Assembly (NCBI RefSeq): GCF_002224245.2
Contig: NZ_NKHK02000006.1
Coordinates: 90,825 to 154,824, forward strand
Direction: 5' to 3'
Source: Moraxella sp. VT-16-12
GTDB lineage: Bacteria > Pseudomonadota > Gammaproteobacteria > Pseudomonadales > Moraxellaceae
DNA: 64,000 nt
Position numbers and translations under genes: made by a program. Under the pieces are notes generated by a model. The model saw nothing but the letters and a program-made list of their open reading frames with translations, was not told where the DNA came from and did no database searches. Shown here piece after piece: positions 54,667-64,000 of the stretch. Numbering within the stretch: the first letter of the stretch is position 1; every line of letters starts with the position of its first letter.

Positions 54667-55068
54667 ATGAAAAAATTCTTGGTATTGATGCTGGCTTTAT
54701 TTTTAACCCCTGCATTTGCTGGGATCGAGGATTCTGTTGAGTATGAAAGTTCTGATGGTAATTATCATGTATATTCCACACAAGAGGACTTTATTTTTAT
54801 TGATGCAAGTGAAGATTGGGGAAGTTTTATTTCCATCTCTATACCAACCATGCAAAAAAACGGTCGTGCAGGTTATGCCATCATTCCTGCTATGAATTTG
54901 CAGCAAATGAGCGATAATTTCCTTTTAGCGAAAGAATTTATATCAGATTGCGAAGAAGGTGGTGCTATTTTCATTCATAATGGCATTGCCTTGCCCATAA
55001 ATGAGGTTGATGATTTGCACGCAGTTGCAATAGGAACATCTTGCAAGTTGCTTGATGAATACAAATAA
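54667..55068 (+). CDS. Secreted protein of unknown function
   Basis: 133 residues from ATG 54667, with a clear signal peptide (MKKFLVLMLALFLTPAFA). The mature protein is acidic with two Cys (ISDCEEGG and GTSCKLLDEY). No known family. Flanked by the antirepressor and a phage-like ORF. AAGGTGG lies about 10 bp before the ATG. Confidence 0.6.
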   Translation: MKKFLVLMLALFLTPAFAGIEDSVEYESSDGNYHVYSTQEDFIFIDASEDWGSFISISIPTMQKNGRAGYAIIPAMNLQQMSDNFLLAKEFISDCEEGGAIFIHNGIALPINEVDDLHAVAIGTSCKLLDEYK

Positions 55069-55097
55069 TCAAAATCTTACTAAATGCTCCAATTTAC

Positions 55098-55123
55098 AAA
55101 ACCCATAGCAGTATGGGTTTTTA
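55098..55123 (+). terminator. Terminator after the secreted protein gene
   Basis: AAACCCATA pairs with TATGGGTTT across GCAG and is followed by T's. Confidence 0.75.
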
Positions 55124-55196
55124 TTTTGGAAAATAAAATTTATAATTTCTTATGGTTGTGTATAGTGGTTTTCATAATTTTAACTGGTAAAAACTC

Positions 55197-55493
55197 ATGC
55201 AAAGCACGCAACCTATCTTTGTTAATGGCACAGCCTACGCCATTAATGAATTGACACTTGGTCAAGCCATTGAAATAGCCAAAATCGGCAAAGGCAAACA
55301 TGAAAAGAAAATCAGTGCCATCTTATCTGCCATTTTAAATCACCCAACATTGCCTTATGAATTAACTTTGCAAGAAAGGCATTATTTGGTCATGAAATAC
55401 ATTGAAAGCAAAAATGATGTCTTTGATTTTGGGTTAAATTTTAAAGATTTTGAAAAAGATGGACTGGGGTTGATTTTAGAAAATAATACTTAG
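55197..55493 (+). CDS. Phage-like small protein (possibly tail-assembly type)
   Basis: 98 residues. NELTLGQAIEIAKIGKGKHE and AILSAILNHPTLPYELTLQE with RHYLVMKYIESK resemble short phage tail-assembly or structural cofactor proteins, but I cannot name a family. It ends GLGLILENNT*. The SD is weak. It is the last island ORF before the tatD gene and could be a fragment. Confidence 0.5.
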   Translation: MQSTQPIFVNGTAYAINELTLGQAIEIAKIGKGKHEKKISAILSAILNHPTLPYELTLQERHYLVMKYIESKNDVFDFGLNFKDFEKDGLGLILENNT

Positions 55494-55680
55494 CATAAGA
55501 TAGTGTAGCACCATGCCCAATCCTGCACCACATCGGTATGAGTTGCCTGTGTTGGGGAGTGATGGTAGGGTGAGTACGGATGAGGCGTGAGAGTATCCCC
55601 ACATCGGATGGTCTGGGTTTTTGTGGTTTGTTTTGGTCGTCAGTCAAGTTTTTAAAATATTTTGATTTTTTTTAATCTAA
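55494..55680. other. Island edge with no supported gene
   Basis: A 25-codon plus ORF from an ATG near 55520 (MPNPAPHRYELPVLGSDGRV) has no SD and no known family. No tRNA-like att sequence is evident. Confidence 0.4.
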
Positions 55681-55686
55681 GTCTGT

Positions 55687-55741
55687 TATAATGTCTGTGT
55701 TAAGAGAGTGTAGCGAAAGCCTAAAACTACATAGCACTCTG
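55687..55741 (+). promoter_or_regulatory. tatD leader: -10 box and stem-loop
   Basis: TATAAT (55687-55692) is followed by AGAGTG (from about 55704) pairing with CACTCT (ending about 55741), with nested TGTAG/CTACA. The RNA hairpin would form near the transcript 5' end, about 110 nt before the tatD ATG. Confidence 0.4.
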
Positions 55742-55849
55742 CAATTTATGGGGTATAAAAAGGCAGTAATTAATTTTTTTTGTCTAACTATTTGTATAAT
55801 TTTTATTAAAATTAAAATAAAAACATTAAAAATCATAGAGATACCATAT

Positions 55850-56626
55850 ATGTTTACGGACACTCACGCTCACTTAACTTACCTAAGTGTTTACCAAAAC
55901 AACCCCCAAGCCTTGATTGAACATTTAAAACACATGAATGTTAACCGCGTAATGGCGATTATGTGCCATTTTGATGAGTTTGATGGCATTAAGAAATGGG
56001 TGGAGCTGTCTAATGATGACACTCATATCGGCATGAGCGTGGGCATGCATCCTTGCCAAGATAAGAGTATTTTACAACGTGTTAGTATTGATGATTTGCT
56101 TGCTTTAAACGGTGATAAAACATGGGCATTTGGTGAGACAGGGTTGGATTATTATTGGGATGATACCAAAAAACATGAGCAAAAACATAGCTTTGCCACA
56201 CATATCCACGCCAGTCAAATTGCTAAAAAACCTATCATTGTTCACACACGTTCTGCTTATCACGACACGCTTGATGTGCTAAAATCAGAAAAATGTGAAC
56301 ATGGCATCATTCATTGTTTTACCGAAGATTATGCCTTTGCAAAAACCGCCCTTGATATGGGTTTGTATATTTCTTTTTCAGGAATTGTCAGTTTTAAAAA
56401 ATCAGTAGATTTACAAGAAGTTGCCAAAAAGCTCCCTCTTGACCGTATCTTGATAGAAACCGACAGTCCTTATCTTGCCCCTGTACCAAAACGTGGCAAA
56501 GAAAATGAACCATCTTTTGTGCCTTATGTGGCAACTGCATTGGCTGGTTTATTTGGTAAAACAGCTGAGCAAATCGGTCAAATCACCAGCCAAAATTTTG
56601 ACAATCTTTTGAGCCAATATCATTAA
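55850..56626 (+). CDS. TatD-family metal-dependent hydrolase
   Basis: 258 residues from ATG 55850. MFTDTHAHLTYL carries the HxH metal site, GETGLDYYWD the Glu, IVHTRSAYHDT and GIIHCFTED the His residues, and LIETDSPYLAP the Asp. TatD/YcfH enzymes are DNases or D-Tyr-tRNA-like hydrolases; some cluster with phage defence genes (QatD), but the other Qat genes are absent here. The frame extends upstream to 55691 but the extension is AT-rich and has no family match. Confidence 0.85.
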   Translation: MFTDTHAHLTYLSVYQNNPQALIEHLKHMNVNRVMAIMCHFDEFDGIKKWVELSNDDTHIGMSVGMHPCQDKSILQRVSIDDLLALNGDKTWAFGETGLDYYWDDTKKHEQKHSFATHIHASQIAKKPIIVHTRSAYHDTLDVLKSEKCEHGIIHCFTEDYAFAKTALDMGLYISFSGIVSFKKSVDLQEVAKKLPLDRILIETDSPYLAPVPKRGKENEPSFVPYVATALAGLFGKTAEQIGQITSQNFDNLLSQYH

Positions 56627-56707
56627 TTTTACTAAAATTTTTAAAAAATAGTGGAAAAATACTGGCTTTTTTTATATAATAACCGAAATTACGATAAGCG
56701 AGTGATT

Positions 56708-56764
56708 ATGAGAATTAAACTTAACTTTTGCCCCTTTTATGAGCAGAGTGAGTTTATTTTCTAA
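56708..56764 (+). CDS. Possible carA leader peptide
   Basis: An 18-codon [21 protein letters not shown], starting 188 bp before carA, preceded by AAGCGAGTG. Its place fits a pyrimidine or arginine attenuator, but codon content is not diagnostic. The rest of 56627-56895 is AT-rich, with a GGCAA/TTGCC hairpin near 56820 and no further ORF. Confidence 0.35.
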   Translation: MRIKLNFCPFYEQSEFIF

Positions 56765-56895
56765 TCATTCGTTTTTTGTGGACAAATTTTGATATTTTAT
56801 CATAACATTGTGATATTACTGGCAATTTTGCCAAAAAATTTTGTCTAAAATTTGCCTTATCTTATCATAAACCATTAAAATTCTTGGAGTATGTC

Positions 56896-58035
56896 ATGAC
56901 CAAAAAAGCCATTTTAGCCCTACAAGACGGTACAATTTTTCATGGTGTCAGTATTGGGGCGGTCGGCAGTACGGTCGGCGAAGTTGTTTTTAATACCGCC
57001 ATGACAGGCTACCAAGAGATTTTAACCGACCCAAGTTATGCTCGTCAGCTTGTTACGCTCACTTATCCGCACATTGGCAATACAGGATGCAACGATGAAG
57101 ACAGCGAATCAGGGCGTACACATCAGGTGTGGGCTGACGGTCTTATCATTCGTGATTTGCCATTATTACACAGCAATTTTCGTGCCAAGCAATCGCTTTC
57201 TGACTATCTAAATGAGCATGGTGTGGTGGCGATTGCCGACATTGATACTCGTAAATTAACTCGCCTATTGCGTGAAAAAGGGGCTCAAAACGGGGCGATT
57301 GTGGCAGGTGATGAGATTGATGAAAAGCAAGCAATAGAGCTTGCCAGGAGTTTTGGCGGACTAAATGGGCTTGATTTGGCAAAAGAATGCTGTGATAAAG
57401 CAGGTTTTGAGTGGACAGAAGGCTCTTGGGAGTTGGGAGTAGGTTTTGCTAAGCCTGAACTAAAATACCATGTGGTTGCTTATGATTATGGTGTCAAGAC
57501 CAATATTTTGAGAATGCTGGCTGACCGTGGTTGCCGTTTAACGGTAGTGCCTGCTACCACACCTGCTCAAACGGTGCTTGATATGAACCCAGATGGCATA
57601 TTTTTATCTAATGGACCTGGCGACCCTGCGGCGTGTGATTATGCCATTGATGCGGTAAAAACCATTGTTGAGACAAGCAAAATTCCTATGTTTGGCATTT
57701 GTTTGGGACATCAGATTTTGGCACTTGCCAGTGGTGCTAAGACGATGAAAATGGGGCATGGTCATCACGGAGCAAACCACCCTGTGCAAGATTTAGACAA
57801 AGGTACAGTAATGATTACCAGTCAAAACCACGGTTTTTGTGTGGATGAAAGCACTTTGCCAAGCACGTTGCGAGCCACACATCGCTCATTATTTGATGGC
57901 ACTAACCAAGGCATTGAACGTACCGACCGCCCTGCGTTTAGCTTTCAAGGACATCCAGAAGCCAGCCCTGGCCCACATGACTGTTCGGTGCTATTTGACC
58001 GTTTTGTAGAAGAAATGCAAAAGGCAAAAAGCTAA
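56896..58035 (+). CDS. carA: Carbamoyl-phosphate synthase small subunit
   Basis: Glutaminase subunit, about 379 residues. N-terminal [20 protein letters not shown] and the class I amidotransferase site [13 protein letters not shown] (nucleophile Cys), with His and Glu in [11 protein letters not shown]. It supplies ammonia for carbamoyl phosphate used in pyrimidine and arginine synthesis. ATG 56896 has GGAG six bases upstream. carB is 1.6 kb downstream, with two unrelated genes between. Confidence 0.97.
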   Translation: MTKKAILALQDGTIFHGVSIGAVGSTVGEVVFNTAMTGYQEILTDPSYARQLVTLTYPHIGNTGCNDEDSESGRTHQVWADGLIIRDLPLLHSNFRAKQSLSDYLNEHGVVAIADIDTRKLTRLLREKGAQNGAIVAGDEIDEKQAIELARSFGGLNGLDLAKECCDKAGFEWTEGSWELGVGFAKPELKYHVVAYDYGVKTNILRMLADRGCRLTVVPATTPAQTVLDMNPDGIFLSNGPGDPAACDYAIDAVKTIVETSKIPMFGICLGHQILALASGAKTMKMGHGHHGANHPVQDLDKGTVMITSQNHGFCVDESTLPSTLRATHRSLFDGTNQGIERTDRPAFSFQGHPEASPGPHDCSVLFDRFVEEMQKAKS

Positions 58036-58175
58036 TAACAGATAAATAAAACGATTAATAGCGATTACAAAGTGTAAGATTTTTGTACTACTCATCGTCT
58101 AATTGGTGTTTTATTGGGCAAGATTATCGCCTATAAATACACATTGGTTTTAATGATTTAGATGGTGGGTGTGTG

Positions 58176-58685
58176 ATGACAACAATCGTAATTTTATTTG
58201 TGGTATTTTTTGCGGTACGTTTGGCGTTTTTGGCGGTTTCTATTAAAAACGAAAAACGCCTGATTGCCAAAGGTGCGGTACAAGTTGGCGAAAAAACATC
58301 AAAGATTTTAGCTGCCGCACATATTATTTATTATTTTAGTGCTTTGGCAAGTGCTTATTATTTTGATGTGGTGTTTAATAATATTTCTTTGCTAGGTGCG
58401 GTGATTGTCGCTATATCGCTATTGATGCTTGGGATAATTATTCGTGATCTTGGTGAGATTTGGACGGTCAAAGTTTATATCGCCCCCAATCATGTGATTA
58501 ACCGCTCTTGGTTGTTTAAAACTTTTAAACACCCCAATTATTTTTTAAATATCGTGCCTGAATTAATTGGCATTGGGTTATTGTGCCAAGCGTGGTGGGT
58601 GATGATGATTGGTTTGCCAATTTATGGTGTGATTTTGGCTAAGCGTATCCGCGAAGAAGAGACTGCCATGAAACATTTGTTCTAA
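58176..58685 (+). CDS. Isoprenylcysteine carboxyl methyltransferase (ICMT)-like membrane protein
   Basis: About 169 residues, four to five hydrophobic helices. The C-terminal FKHPNYFLNIVPELIGIGLL and KRIREEETAM segments match the ICMT/PEMT-like methyltransferase fold, which binds SAM at the membrane. ATG 58176 preceded by a GTG. Substrate unknown. It lies between carA and the PhzF gene. Confidence 0.75.
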   Translation: MTTIVILFVVFFAVRLAFLAVSIKNEKRLIAKGAVQVGEKTSKILAAAHIIYYFSALASAYYFDVVFNNISLLGAVIVAISLLMLGIIIRDLGEIWTVKVYIAPNHVINRSWLFKTFKHPNYFLNIVPELIGIGLLCQAWWVMMIGLPIYGVILAKRIREEETAMKHLF

Positions 58686-58707
58686 AAAGCGTTTGGGATA
58701 AATTTTG

Positions 58708-59565
58708 ATGAATAAATATCCGTTTTACTTGGTGAATGTGTTTGCTCAAAGTCATTTTGGTGGTAATCCTTTGGCTGTTTTCCCTTGTGCTGATGGCTTG
58801 ACTGATGAGCAAATGCAAAAGATTGCCCAGCAATTCAATTTAAGTGAAACGGTATTTATTGTTGCCCCGAGTGATGATAAAGCAGTGGCAGATTTGCGTA
58901 TTTTTACGCCAAATTATGAAATGCCCTTGGCGGGACACCCAACATTAGGCTCAGCATTTATTTTAAAACAGCTAAATAAGTTACCTGATGTATTTATCTT
59001 AAACACCAAAGCCAAGCCTGTACAAATTTTTACCAACAAAGCTCATGTACAACTTAAAATACAGGGCTTTGAGATGGCACAAAGCCAAATGGATAAATCA
59101 TCATTGGCTCATCTAAGTGGTTTAACTGCTGATGATATTGCAAGCAAGGCGTATTTTGTAAATAGTGGCACAGAGCAAATTTTGGTGGCACTTAGCAACC
59201 ATCAAGCCTTAAAAAATTTGCATATTGACAGGTTAAAACTGCGAGTTTTAAATGCGGACAATCCATTTAAATCCACCGAAGAGCCATCTATTTATTATTG
59301 GTTTGCTGATGGAGAACGCGTTTACTCACGTATGTTTTTTGAGCAAAATGGCGTGATGGTGGAAGATGGTGGTACAGGTTCTGCGTGTGCCAATTTGGGG
59401 GCATATTTTATCAGCCAAAACCAATATCCCGCCACCAAGCATATCCATCAAGGCGATGAGATGGGCAGACCCAATCGCTTATTTTTGTCGGTAGATGATG
59501 AGCAAAATATTTATGTTGGCGGTGATGTGATAGAAGTGGGGAAGGGGGAGTTTTATGTGCCATAA
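58708..59565 (+). CDS. PhzF-family isomerase-like protein
   Basis: About 285 residues with the duplicated diaminopimelate-epimerase-like fold. YLVNVFAQSHFGGNPLAVFP includes the conserved GNP, NLSETVFI the catalytic Glu (as in PhzF Glu45), and PLAGHPTLGSAF the second conserved motif, with EDGGTGSACANLGAYF in the second half. There is no phenazine cluster. The substrate is unknown. Confidence 0.88.
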   Translation: MNKYPFYLVNVFAQSHFGGNPLAVFPCADGLTDEQMQKIAQQFNLSETVFIVAPSDDKAVADLRIFTPNYEMPLAGHPTLGSAFILKQLNKLPDVFILNTKAKPVQIFTNKAHVQLKIQGFEMAQSQMDKSSLAHLSGLTADDIASKAYFVNSGTEQILVALSNHQALKNLHIDRLKLRVLNADNPFKSTEEPSIYYWFADGERVYSRMFFEQNGVMVEDGGTGSACANLGAYFISQNQYPATKHIHQGDEMGRPNRLFLSVDDEQNIYVGGDVIEVGKGEFYVP

Positions 59566-59637
59566 TTGTCTAAAATTTGTCCATTAATAAATCTATATCA
59601 GTAAATTAATAAAGATAATCTTTAAAGCGAGTAAACC

Positions 59638-62600
59638 ATGCCAAAACGTACAGACATCAAATCCATCTTAATCATTGGTGCAGGTCCAATTGTCATCGGA
59701 CAAGCCTGTGAGTTTGATTATTCAGGAGCTCAGGCGTGTAAAGCCTTAAAAGAAGAAGGTTATCGGGTGATTTTGGTGAACTCAAACCCCGCCACGATTA
59801 TGACCGACCCATCTATGGCGGATGCCACTTATATTGAACCGATTACTTGGCAAACGGTGGCTAAAATCATTGAAAAAGAACGCCCTGATGCGGTATTGCC
59901 TACAATGGGTGGGCAGACAGCACTTAACTGTGCCTTGGCACTAGATGCTAATGGTGTGTTAGAAAAGTACGGCTGTGAGCTGATTGGGGCGACCAAAGAA
60001 GCCATAGAAAAAGCCGAAGATCGTAAGCTGTTTGATGAAGCGATGAAAAAAATCGGTCTTGAATGTCCCAAGGCTGATATTGCTGAAAATATGGAGCAAG
60101 CACTTGAAATTCAAGCCCGTTTTGGTTTTCCTGTGATTATTCGTCCGTCCTTTACCATGGGTGGCTCAGGCGGTGGTATTGCTTATAATAAAGAAGAGTT
60201 TTTGCAGATTTGTCAAAGGGGCTTTGATTTATCGCCTACCCACCAGCTTTTGATTGATGAAAGCCTTATTGGCTGGAAAGAATATGAGATGGAAGTGGTG
60301 CGAGATAAAAACGATAACTGCATTATTGTTTGTTCTATTGAAAACTTTGACCCAATGGGCGTGCATACAGGCGACAGTATCACCGTTGCACCTGCTCAAA
60401 CGCTGACCGATAAAGAATATCAGCTCATGCGTAATGCGTCCATTGCTGTTTTGCGTGAGATTGGCGTAGAAACTGGTGGCTCTAATGTGCAGTTTGGCAT
60501 TAACCCCAAAAATGGACGTATGGTGGTGATTGAGATGAACCCCCGTGTGAGCCGTTCATCTGCCTTGGCATCAAAAGCAACAGGCTTTCCGATTGCCAAA
60601 ATTGCTGCCAAACTTGCTGTTGGCTATACACTTGATGAGCTTAAGAATGACATCACAGGCGGTAAAACGCCAGCGAGCTTTGAGCCATCTATTGACTATG
60701 TGGTTACCAAAGTGCCACGCTTTAACTTTGAAAAATTCCCCAAAGCTGAGCCTGTATTGACTACACAAATGAAGTCGGTGGGTGAGGTGATGGCAATTGG
60801 ACGCAATTTCCAAGAATCCATACAAAAAGCCTTGCGTGGTCTTGAAATTGGGGCGACAGGCTTTGATGAGGTGATGAGCTTAGAGGGTAAATCCGCCAAT
60901 GCCATTGTCTCTGAAATTAAAAACCGTTTAAGCATTCCCACGCCTGAACGTATCTTTTATTTGGCGGAGGCATTTCGTCATGGGTTTAGTCTTGATGAGG
61001 TGTTTGAGCTGACCAAGATTGACAGATGGTTTTTGGTGCAGATTGAAGATATTGTTAATACAGAAAATCAGATTAAAACGCTTGGTTTTGGGGATTTGAC
61101 GGCTGATGTGATTCGTCAATTTAAGCGTAAAGGCATGAGTGATTTGCGTATTGCCACTTTGATGGGCATTAGCCAAAAGCAGTTTAGAAAGCAACGCTGG
61201 CAGTTGGGTGTATATCCAATTTATAAACGAGTGGATACTTGTGCCGGCGAATTTGCGTCCAACACCGCTTATATGTATTCAAGCTATGATGAAGAGTGTG
61301 AGGCAAACCCTACCAATAAAGATAAAATTATGGTCATCGGTGGTGGTCCAAACCGTATCGGTCAAGGCATTGAGTTTGATTATTGCTGTGTACACGCTGC
61401 CCTTGCCATGCGTGAAGATGGTTTTGAGACCATCATGGTAAACTGCAACCCTGAAACTGTCTCAACCGACTATGACACATCAGACCGCTTATACTTTGAG
61501 CCGATTACCCTAGAAGATGTGCTAGAAATCGTTCGCACCGAACAGCCCAAGGGCGTGATTGTGCAATATGGTGGGCAGACACCTTTAAAACTGGCTCGTG
61601 CCTTGGAAGAAGCAGGCGTGCCCATCATTGGTACCAGTCCTGATGCCATTGACCGTGCCGAAGACCGTGAGCGTTTTGCCCAGATGATTAACAAACTTGC
61701 TCTACGCCAACCCAATAACAGCATCGTCAAATCATCAGAAGAGGGCATTCGTGAGGCTGCCAAAGTAGGCTATCCGTTGGTGGTGCGTCCGTCTTATGTG
61801 CTTGGCGGTCGTGCGATGGAGATTGTTTATAACGAAGAAGAGCTTAAACGCTATTTGCGTGATGCGGTGCAAGCGTCCAATGAAGCACCTGTGCTACTTG
61901 ACCGTTTCTTGGATGATGCCATTGAGGTGGATGTGGACTGCGTGTCTGATGGCAAAGATGTGGTGATTGGCGGTATCATGCAGCACATTGAGCAAGCGGG
62001 CGTACACTCTGGCGATTCAGCGTGTTCCATTCCGCCTTATTCACTAGTTCAAGAGATTCAAGATGAGATGCGTCGTCAAACCATTGCCATGGCAAAAGAG
62101 CTGGGTGTGGTTGGTCTGATGAACGTGCAGTTTGCTGTCAAAGATAACGACATTTATATCCTAGAAGTAAACCCACGTGCCAGTCGTACTGTGCCGTTTG
62201 TTTCTAAATGCATTGGCACATCGCTTGCCAAAGTGGCAGCTCGCTGTATGGCAGGACAAACGTTGGCAGAGCAGGGCTTTGTCAGCGAGATTGTGCCTAA
62301 GCATTTTTCAGTAAAAGAAGCGGTGTTTCCTTTTGCTAAGTTCCAAGGTGTTGACCCCATTTTAGGACCTGAGATGAAGTCCACAGGTGAGGTCATGGGC
62401 ATTGGTCAGACCTTTGGTGAGGCTTATTATAAAGCAACTTTGGGCAGTGGCGACAGATTGACAGGGCTACCAGAAGAAGGTGAAACCAAGACGGTCTTTA
62501 TCTCGGTGCGTGATAGCGATAAAGCAGGCGTAGTGGACGTGGCAAAACGTCTGTCAGGTTTTGGTTTTAAAGTGGTTGCCACAGGTGGTACGCATGATGT

Positions 62601-62874
62601 ATTGACAGCAGCAGGCGTGGCTTGTGAACGTGTCAATAAAGTGAGTGAGGGTCGTCCGCACATTGTGGATATGATGAAAAACGGTCAAATTCATTTGGTG
62701 ATTAATACCACCGAAGGTAAGCAGGCTTTGGAAGATTCTTTCCCAATTCGCCGTGAAGCTTTGCAAGGTAAAATCATGATTGCCACAACGCTAAACGCAG
62801 GGCGTGCCGTATGTGAAGCCTATGAGACAGCCTTGCCATTTGATGTGTACAAACTGCAAGAGCTTGGGGCTTGA
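59638..62874 (+). CDS. carB: Carbamoyl-phosphate synthase large subunit
   Basis: 1078 residues with the two ATP-grasp halves. The first has [20 protein letters not shown] and [15 protein letters not shown] loop ([16 protein letters not shown]); the second has [20 protein letters not shown] and [13 protein letters not shown]. The C-terminal MGS-like allosteric domain includes [13 protein letters not shown]. The TGA stop lies inside the -35 box of the promoter that follows. Confidence 0.98.
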   Translation: MPKRTDIKSILIIGAGPIVIGQACEFDYSGAQACKALKEEGYRVILVNSNPATIMTDPSMADATYIEPITWQTVAKIIEKERPDAVLPTMGGQTALNCALALDANGVLEKYGCELIGATKEAIEKAEDRKLFDEAMKKIGLECPKADIAENMEQALEIQARFGFPVIIRPSFTMGGSGGGIAYNKEEFLQICQRGFDLSPTHQLLIDESLIGWKEYEMEVVRDKNDNCIIVCSIENFDPMGVHTGDSITVAPAQTLTDKEYQLMRNASIAVLREIGVETGGSNVQFGINPKNGRMVVIEMNPRVSRSSALASKATGFPIAKIAAKLAVGYTLDELKNDITGGKTPASFEPSIDYVVTKVPRFNFEKFPKAEPVLTTQMKSVGEVMAIGRNFQESIQKALRGLEIGATGFDEVMSLEGKSANAIVSEIKNRLSIPTPERIFYLAEAFRHGFSLDEVFELTKIDRWFLVQIEDIVNTENQIKTLGFGDLTADVIRQFKRKGMSDLRIATLMGISQKQFRKQRWQLGVYPIYKRVDTCAGEFASNTAYMYSSYDEECEANPTNKDKIMVIGGGPNRIGQGIEFDYCCVHAALAMREDGFETIMVNCNPETVSTDYDTSDRLYFEPITLEDVLEIVRTEQPKGVIVQYGGQTPLKLARALEEAGVPIIGTSPDAIDRAEDRERFAQMINKLALRQPNNSIVKSSEEGIREAAKVGYPLVVRPSYVLGGRAMEIVYNEEELKRYLRDAVQASNEAPVLLDRFLDDAIEVDVDCVSDGKDVVIGGIMQHIEQAGVHSGDSACSIPPYSLVQEIQDEMRRQTIAMAKELGVVGLMNVQFAVKDNDIYILEVNPRASRTVPFVSKCIGTSLAKVAARCMAGQTLAEQGFVSEIVPKHFSVKEAVFPFAKFQGVDPILGPEMKSTGEVMGIGQTFGEAYYKATLGSGDRLTGLPEEGETKTVFISVRDSDKAGVVDVAKRLSGFGFKVVATGGTHDVLTAAGVACERVNKVSEGRPHIVDMMKNGQIHLVINTTEGKQALEDSFPIRREALQGKIMIATTLNAGRAVCEAYETALPFDVYKLQELGA

Positions 62875-62898
62875 CATTTGTTTTTTAAATGTTAAAAT
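62871..62898 (+). promoter_or_regulatory. Promoter upstream of greA
   Basis: TTGACA (62871-62876; it contains the carB stop) and TAAAAT (62893-62898) are 16 bp apart. The predicted start, about 62905, lies before the terminator at 62924-62953. Confidence 0.65.
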
Positions 62899-62923
62899 AC
62901 GCCCATAGCTTTTAACTTGATAA

Positions 62924-62953
62924 AACACCACCCATTTTGGCGTGGTGTTTTTC
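62924..62953 (+). terminator. Terminator in the carB-greA gap
   Basis: AACACCAC pairs with GTGGTGTT (with an inner CC/GG pair) and is followed by a T-run. It can end carB transcripts and also short RNAs from the promoter at 62871. Confidence 0.8.
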
Positions 62954-62992
62954 ACTATGTCATTTTATTTATATTGATATTTTGGAGAAAAT

Positions 62993-63469
62993 ATGCAACG
63001 TTATCCAATGACCCCACAAGGACACGCCAGTTTGGAAGCGGAACTAAAACAACTTAAAACCGTAGAACGTCCACGCATTACTACTGCGATTGCTGAGGCT
63101 CGTGAGCATGGCGACTTAAAAGAAAATGCCGAATACCATGCCGCTCGTGAGCAACAAGGGCTGTGCGAAGCTCGCATTCGTGATATTGAAGCTAAGTTGG
63201 GGGGTTCTCAGGTGATTGACCCAACGACATTGCCCAGAGAAGGACGTGTGGTGTTTGGTGTTACTGTTGTGCTAGAAAACCTAGACACAGGCGAAGAAAA
63301 ACGCTATAAAATCGTAGGTGATGATGAAGCGGATTTTAAAATCAATAAAATCTCTGTCAATTCTCCCATTGCTCGTGGCCTGATTGGTAAATCTGAAGGT
63401 GATGAAGCTAAAATTCAAACCCCAAGCGGTTTGGTGGAATTTGAAATTTTAGAAGTGCTATACGAGTAA
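62993..63469 (+). CDS. greA: Transcription elongation factor GreA
   Basis: Rescues backtracked RNA polymerase by stimulating transcript cleavage. 158 residues: N-terminal coiled coil with [15 protein letters not shown] and the Gre signature [20 protein letters not shown], which carries the tip acidic residues, then the FKBP-like C-terminal domain ([18 protein letters not shown]). GGAG lies six bases before the ATG. Confidence 0.97.
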   Translation: MQRYPMTPQGHASLEAELKQLKTVERPRITTAIAEAREHGDLKENAEYHAAREQQGLCEARIRDIEAKLGGSQVIDPTTLPREGRVVFGVTVVLENLDTGEEKRYKIVGDDEADFKINKISVNSPIARGLIGKSEGDEAKIQTPSGLVEFEILEVLYE

Positions 63470-63472
63470 GTC

Positions 63473-63826
63473 ATGAAACATTTACATATGTTGATGGCAG
63501 CCATTACGGTTGCCTTGTATTTATATCAAGTGAGTTTTTTGGTGCGTGGCACAAAACCTGCACTTAGTAAAGCGTTTAAAGGGGCGAGCCATGCCGTTTA
63601 TATGGCACTTGTGCTAACAGGGCTTTATTTGTTTTGGCAAATCTATCAAGTGGCAGGTATGCAGATGTGGGCGGTGTTGAAAGTGATTTTATTGGTGGTG
63701 GCGGTATCTGCCAATATTAAGGCGATTCGCCCAAGCACTACGCCTGTACAAACCAAGGCAGGATTTGTTATTGCAGGGCTTGCGTATCTTGGAATTTTAT
63801 GGTTGGCAGTGGTCAAGCCAATGTGA
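63473..63826 (+). CDS. SirB2-family membrane protein
   Basis: 117 residues, about four hydrophobic helices. MKHLHMLMAAITVALYLYQV and GASHAVYMALVLTGLYLF are the SirB2 pattern with conserved His residues. Function unknown; it overlaps nothing and follows greA by 3 bp. Confidence 0.8.
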   Translation: MKHLHMLMAAITVALYLYQVSFLVRGTKPALSKAFKGASHAVYMALVLTGLYLFWQIYQVAGMQMWAVLKVILLVVAVSANIKAIRPSTTPVQTKAGFVIAGLAYLGILWLAVVKPM

Positions 63827-63829
63827 TTA

Positions 63830-63862
63830 AAAAAGCAGATTTCTTTGGGGGTCTGCTTTTCA
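63830..63862 (+). terminator. Terminator after the SirB2 gene
   Basis: AAAAGCAGA pairs with TCTGCTTTT across a loop of about 13 bases. Confidence 0.75.
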
Positions 63863-63893
63863 GTTGTTGGTTTTTATCATTGTTATAACAAAG

Positions 63894-64000
63894 CTAATTG
63901 TTAGTCAAACTGGTTTTGTTAGCTATCTCATCATACTCTACTGTCTTAGGACGTTTTTTAAGATTAGTATAACGTTGCAGGCTATTCCAACTGTCATGCC
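63894..64000 (-). CDS. 3' end of an unknown gene, cut by the window edge
   Basis: On the minus strand one frame stays open from the window edge to TAG, reading HDSWNSLQRYTNLKKRPKTV and then EYDEIANKTSLTNN. The basic and hydrophilic composition and the open frame suggest a real C-terminus. No family can be assigned from 35 residues. Confidence 0.5.
   Translation of the reverse strand, partial: HDSWNSLQRYTNLKKRPKTVEYDEIANKTSLTNN

Noticed and set aside
46400..55600. CRISPR array or tracr-like repeats in the island
   Set aside because: The repeats present are operator palindromes and terminator stems; there is no series of equal-length repeats with spacers and no cas gene.
55850..56626. QatD-type phage defence nuclease
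   Set aside because: The TatD fold is clear, but the other qat genes are absent and the gene looks like an ordinary housekeeping TatD.

Overview
The window looks like a chromosomal segment of a gammaproteobacterium of the Moraxellaceae, most likely Moraxella. This is judged from the AT-rich sequence, the fused nuoCD within a nuoA-N locus, the PilU-type pilus ATPase, the lptD-surA / amgK-murU neighbourhood and the general character of the proteins. No 16S rRNA gene is present, so the genus is inferred.

Layout. About 0-9.6 kb holds housekeeping and envelope genes: a GT4-like glycosyltransferase, a Bcp/PrxQ peroxiredoxin, an AzgA-type purine permease, ispF, grxD, dcd, a PHA-granule-type small protein, dacB, an unusual ClpX-like AAA+ ATPase, a small RHH-like protein and lolA. 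About 9.6-29.2 kb is the complex I locus (nuoA, B, CD, E-N). It is interrupted twice: by a small acidic protein between nuoB and nuoCD, and by a 3.2-kb cassette (LysE-type exporter, pilU, an unknown protein, a GFA-fold protein) between nuoCD and nuoE. About 29.2-46.4 kb contains ftsY, rpoD, a CPBP protease, tRNA-Leu(UAG), ppk2, surA, lptD, amgK, murU, the 4.5S SRP RNA, an MscS-like channel, rlmKL, ttcA, a small secreted protein and hpt.

About 46.4-55.6 kb is an accessory island that I read as a decayed prophage: regulators and cargo remain, but no integrase, terminase, capsid or lysis gene is visible. It contains AlpA, a frameshifted DUF551-like gene, a TM protein, a Cys-containing secreted protein, a RelE-like toxin/antitoxin pair, a HIRAN protein, a frameshifted DnaQ-like exonuclease-BRCT gene, a CI-like repressor without the S24 catalytic residues facing a Cro-like gene, an Arc-like/VapBC triplet, a divergently transcribed predicted small RNA, and an RHH repressor facing a P22-type antirepressor gene with two frameshifts. 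The control regions are unusually legible. Repeated 17-bp operators precede two transcription units, three ACCTAnnAGGT palindromes span a divergent promoter pair, and a near-perfect inverted repeat is built from two overlapping back-to-back sigma70 promoters.

About 55.6-64 kb returns to core genes: a TatD-family nuclease, carA with a possible leader peptide, an ICMT-like membrane protein, a PhzF-family protein, carB, greA behind a promoter-terminator leader that recalls E. coli GraL, and a SirB2 protein. The 3' end of an unknown minus-strand gene lies at the window edge.

Functional links: the nuo genes encode respiratory complex I; LolA, SurA and LptD build the outer membrane; AmgK-MurU recycle MurNAc to UDP-MurNAc beside LptD-SurA; carA and carB make carbamoyl phosphate but are separated by two unrelated genes; FtsY and the SRP RNA serve membrane protein targeting. 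All calls come from reading the sequence; no database search was run.
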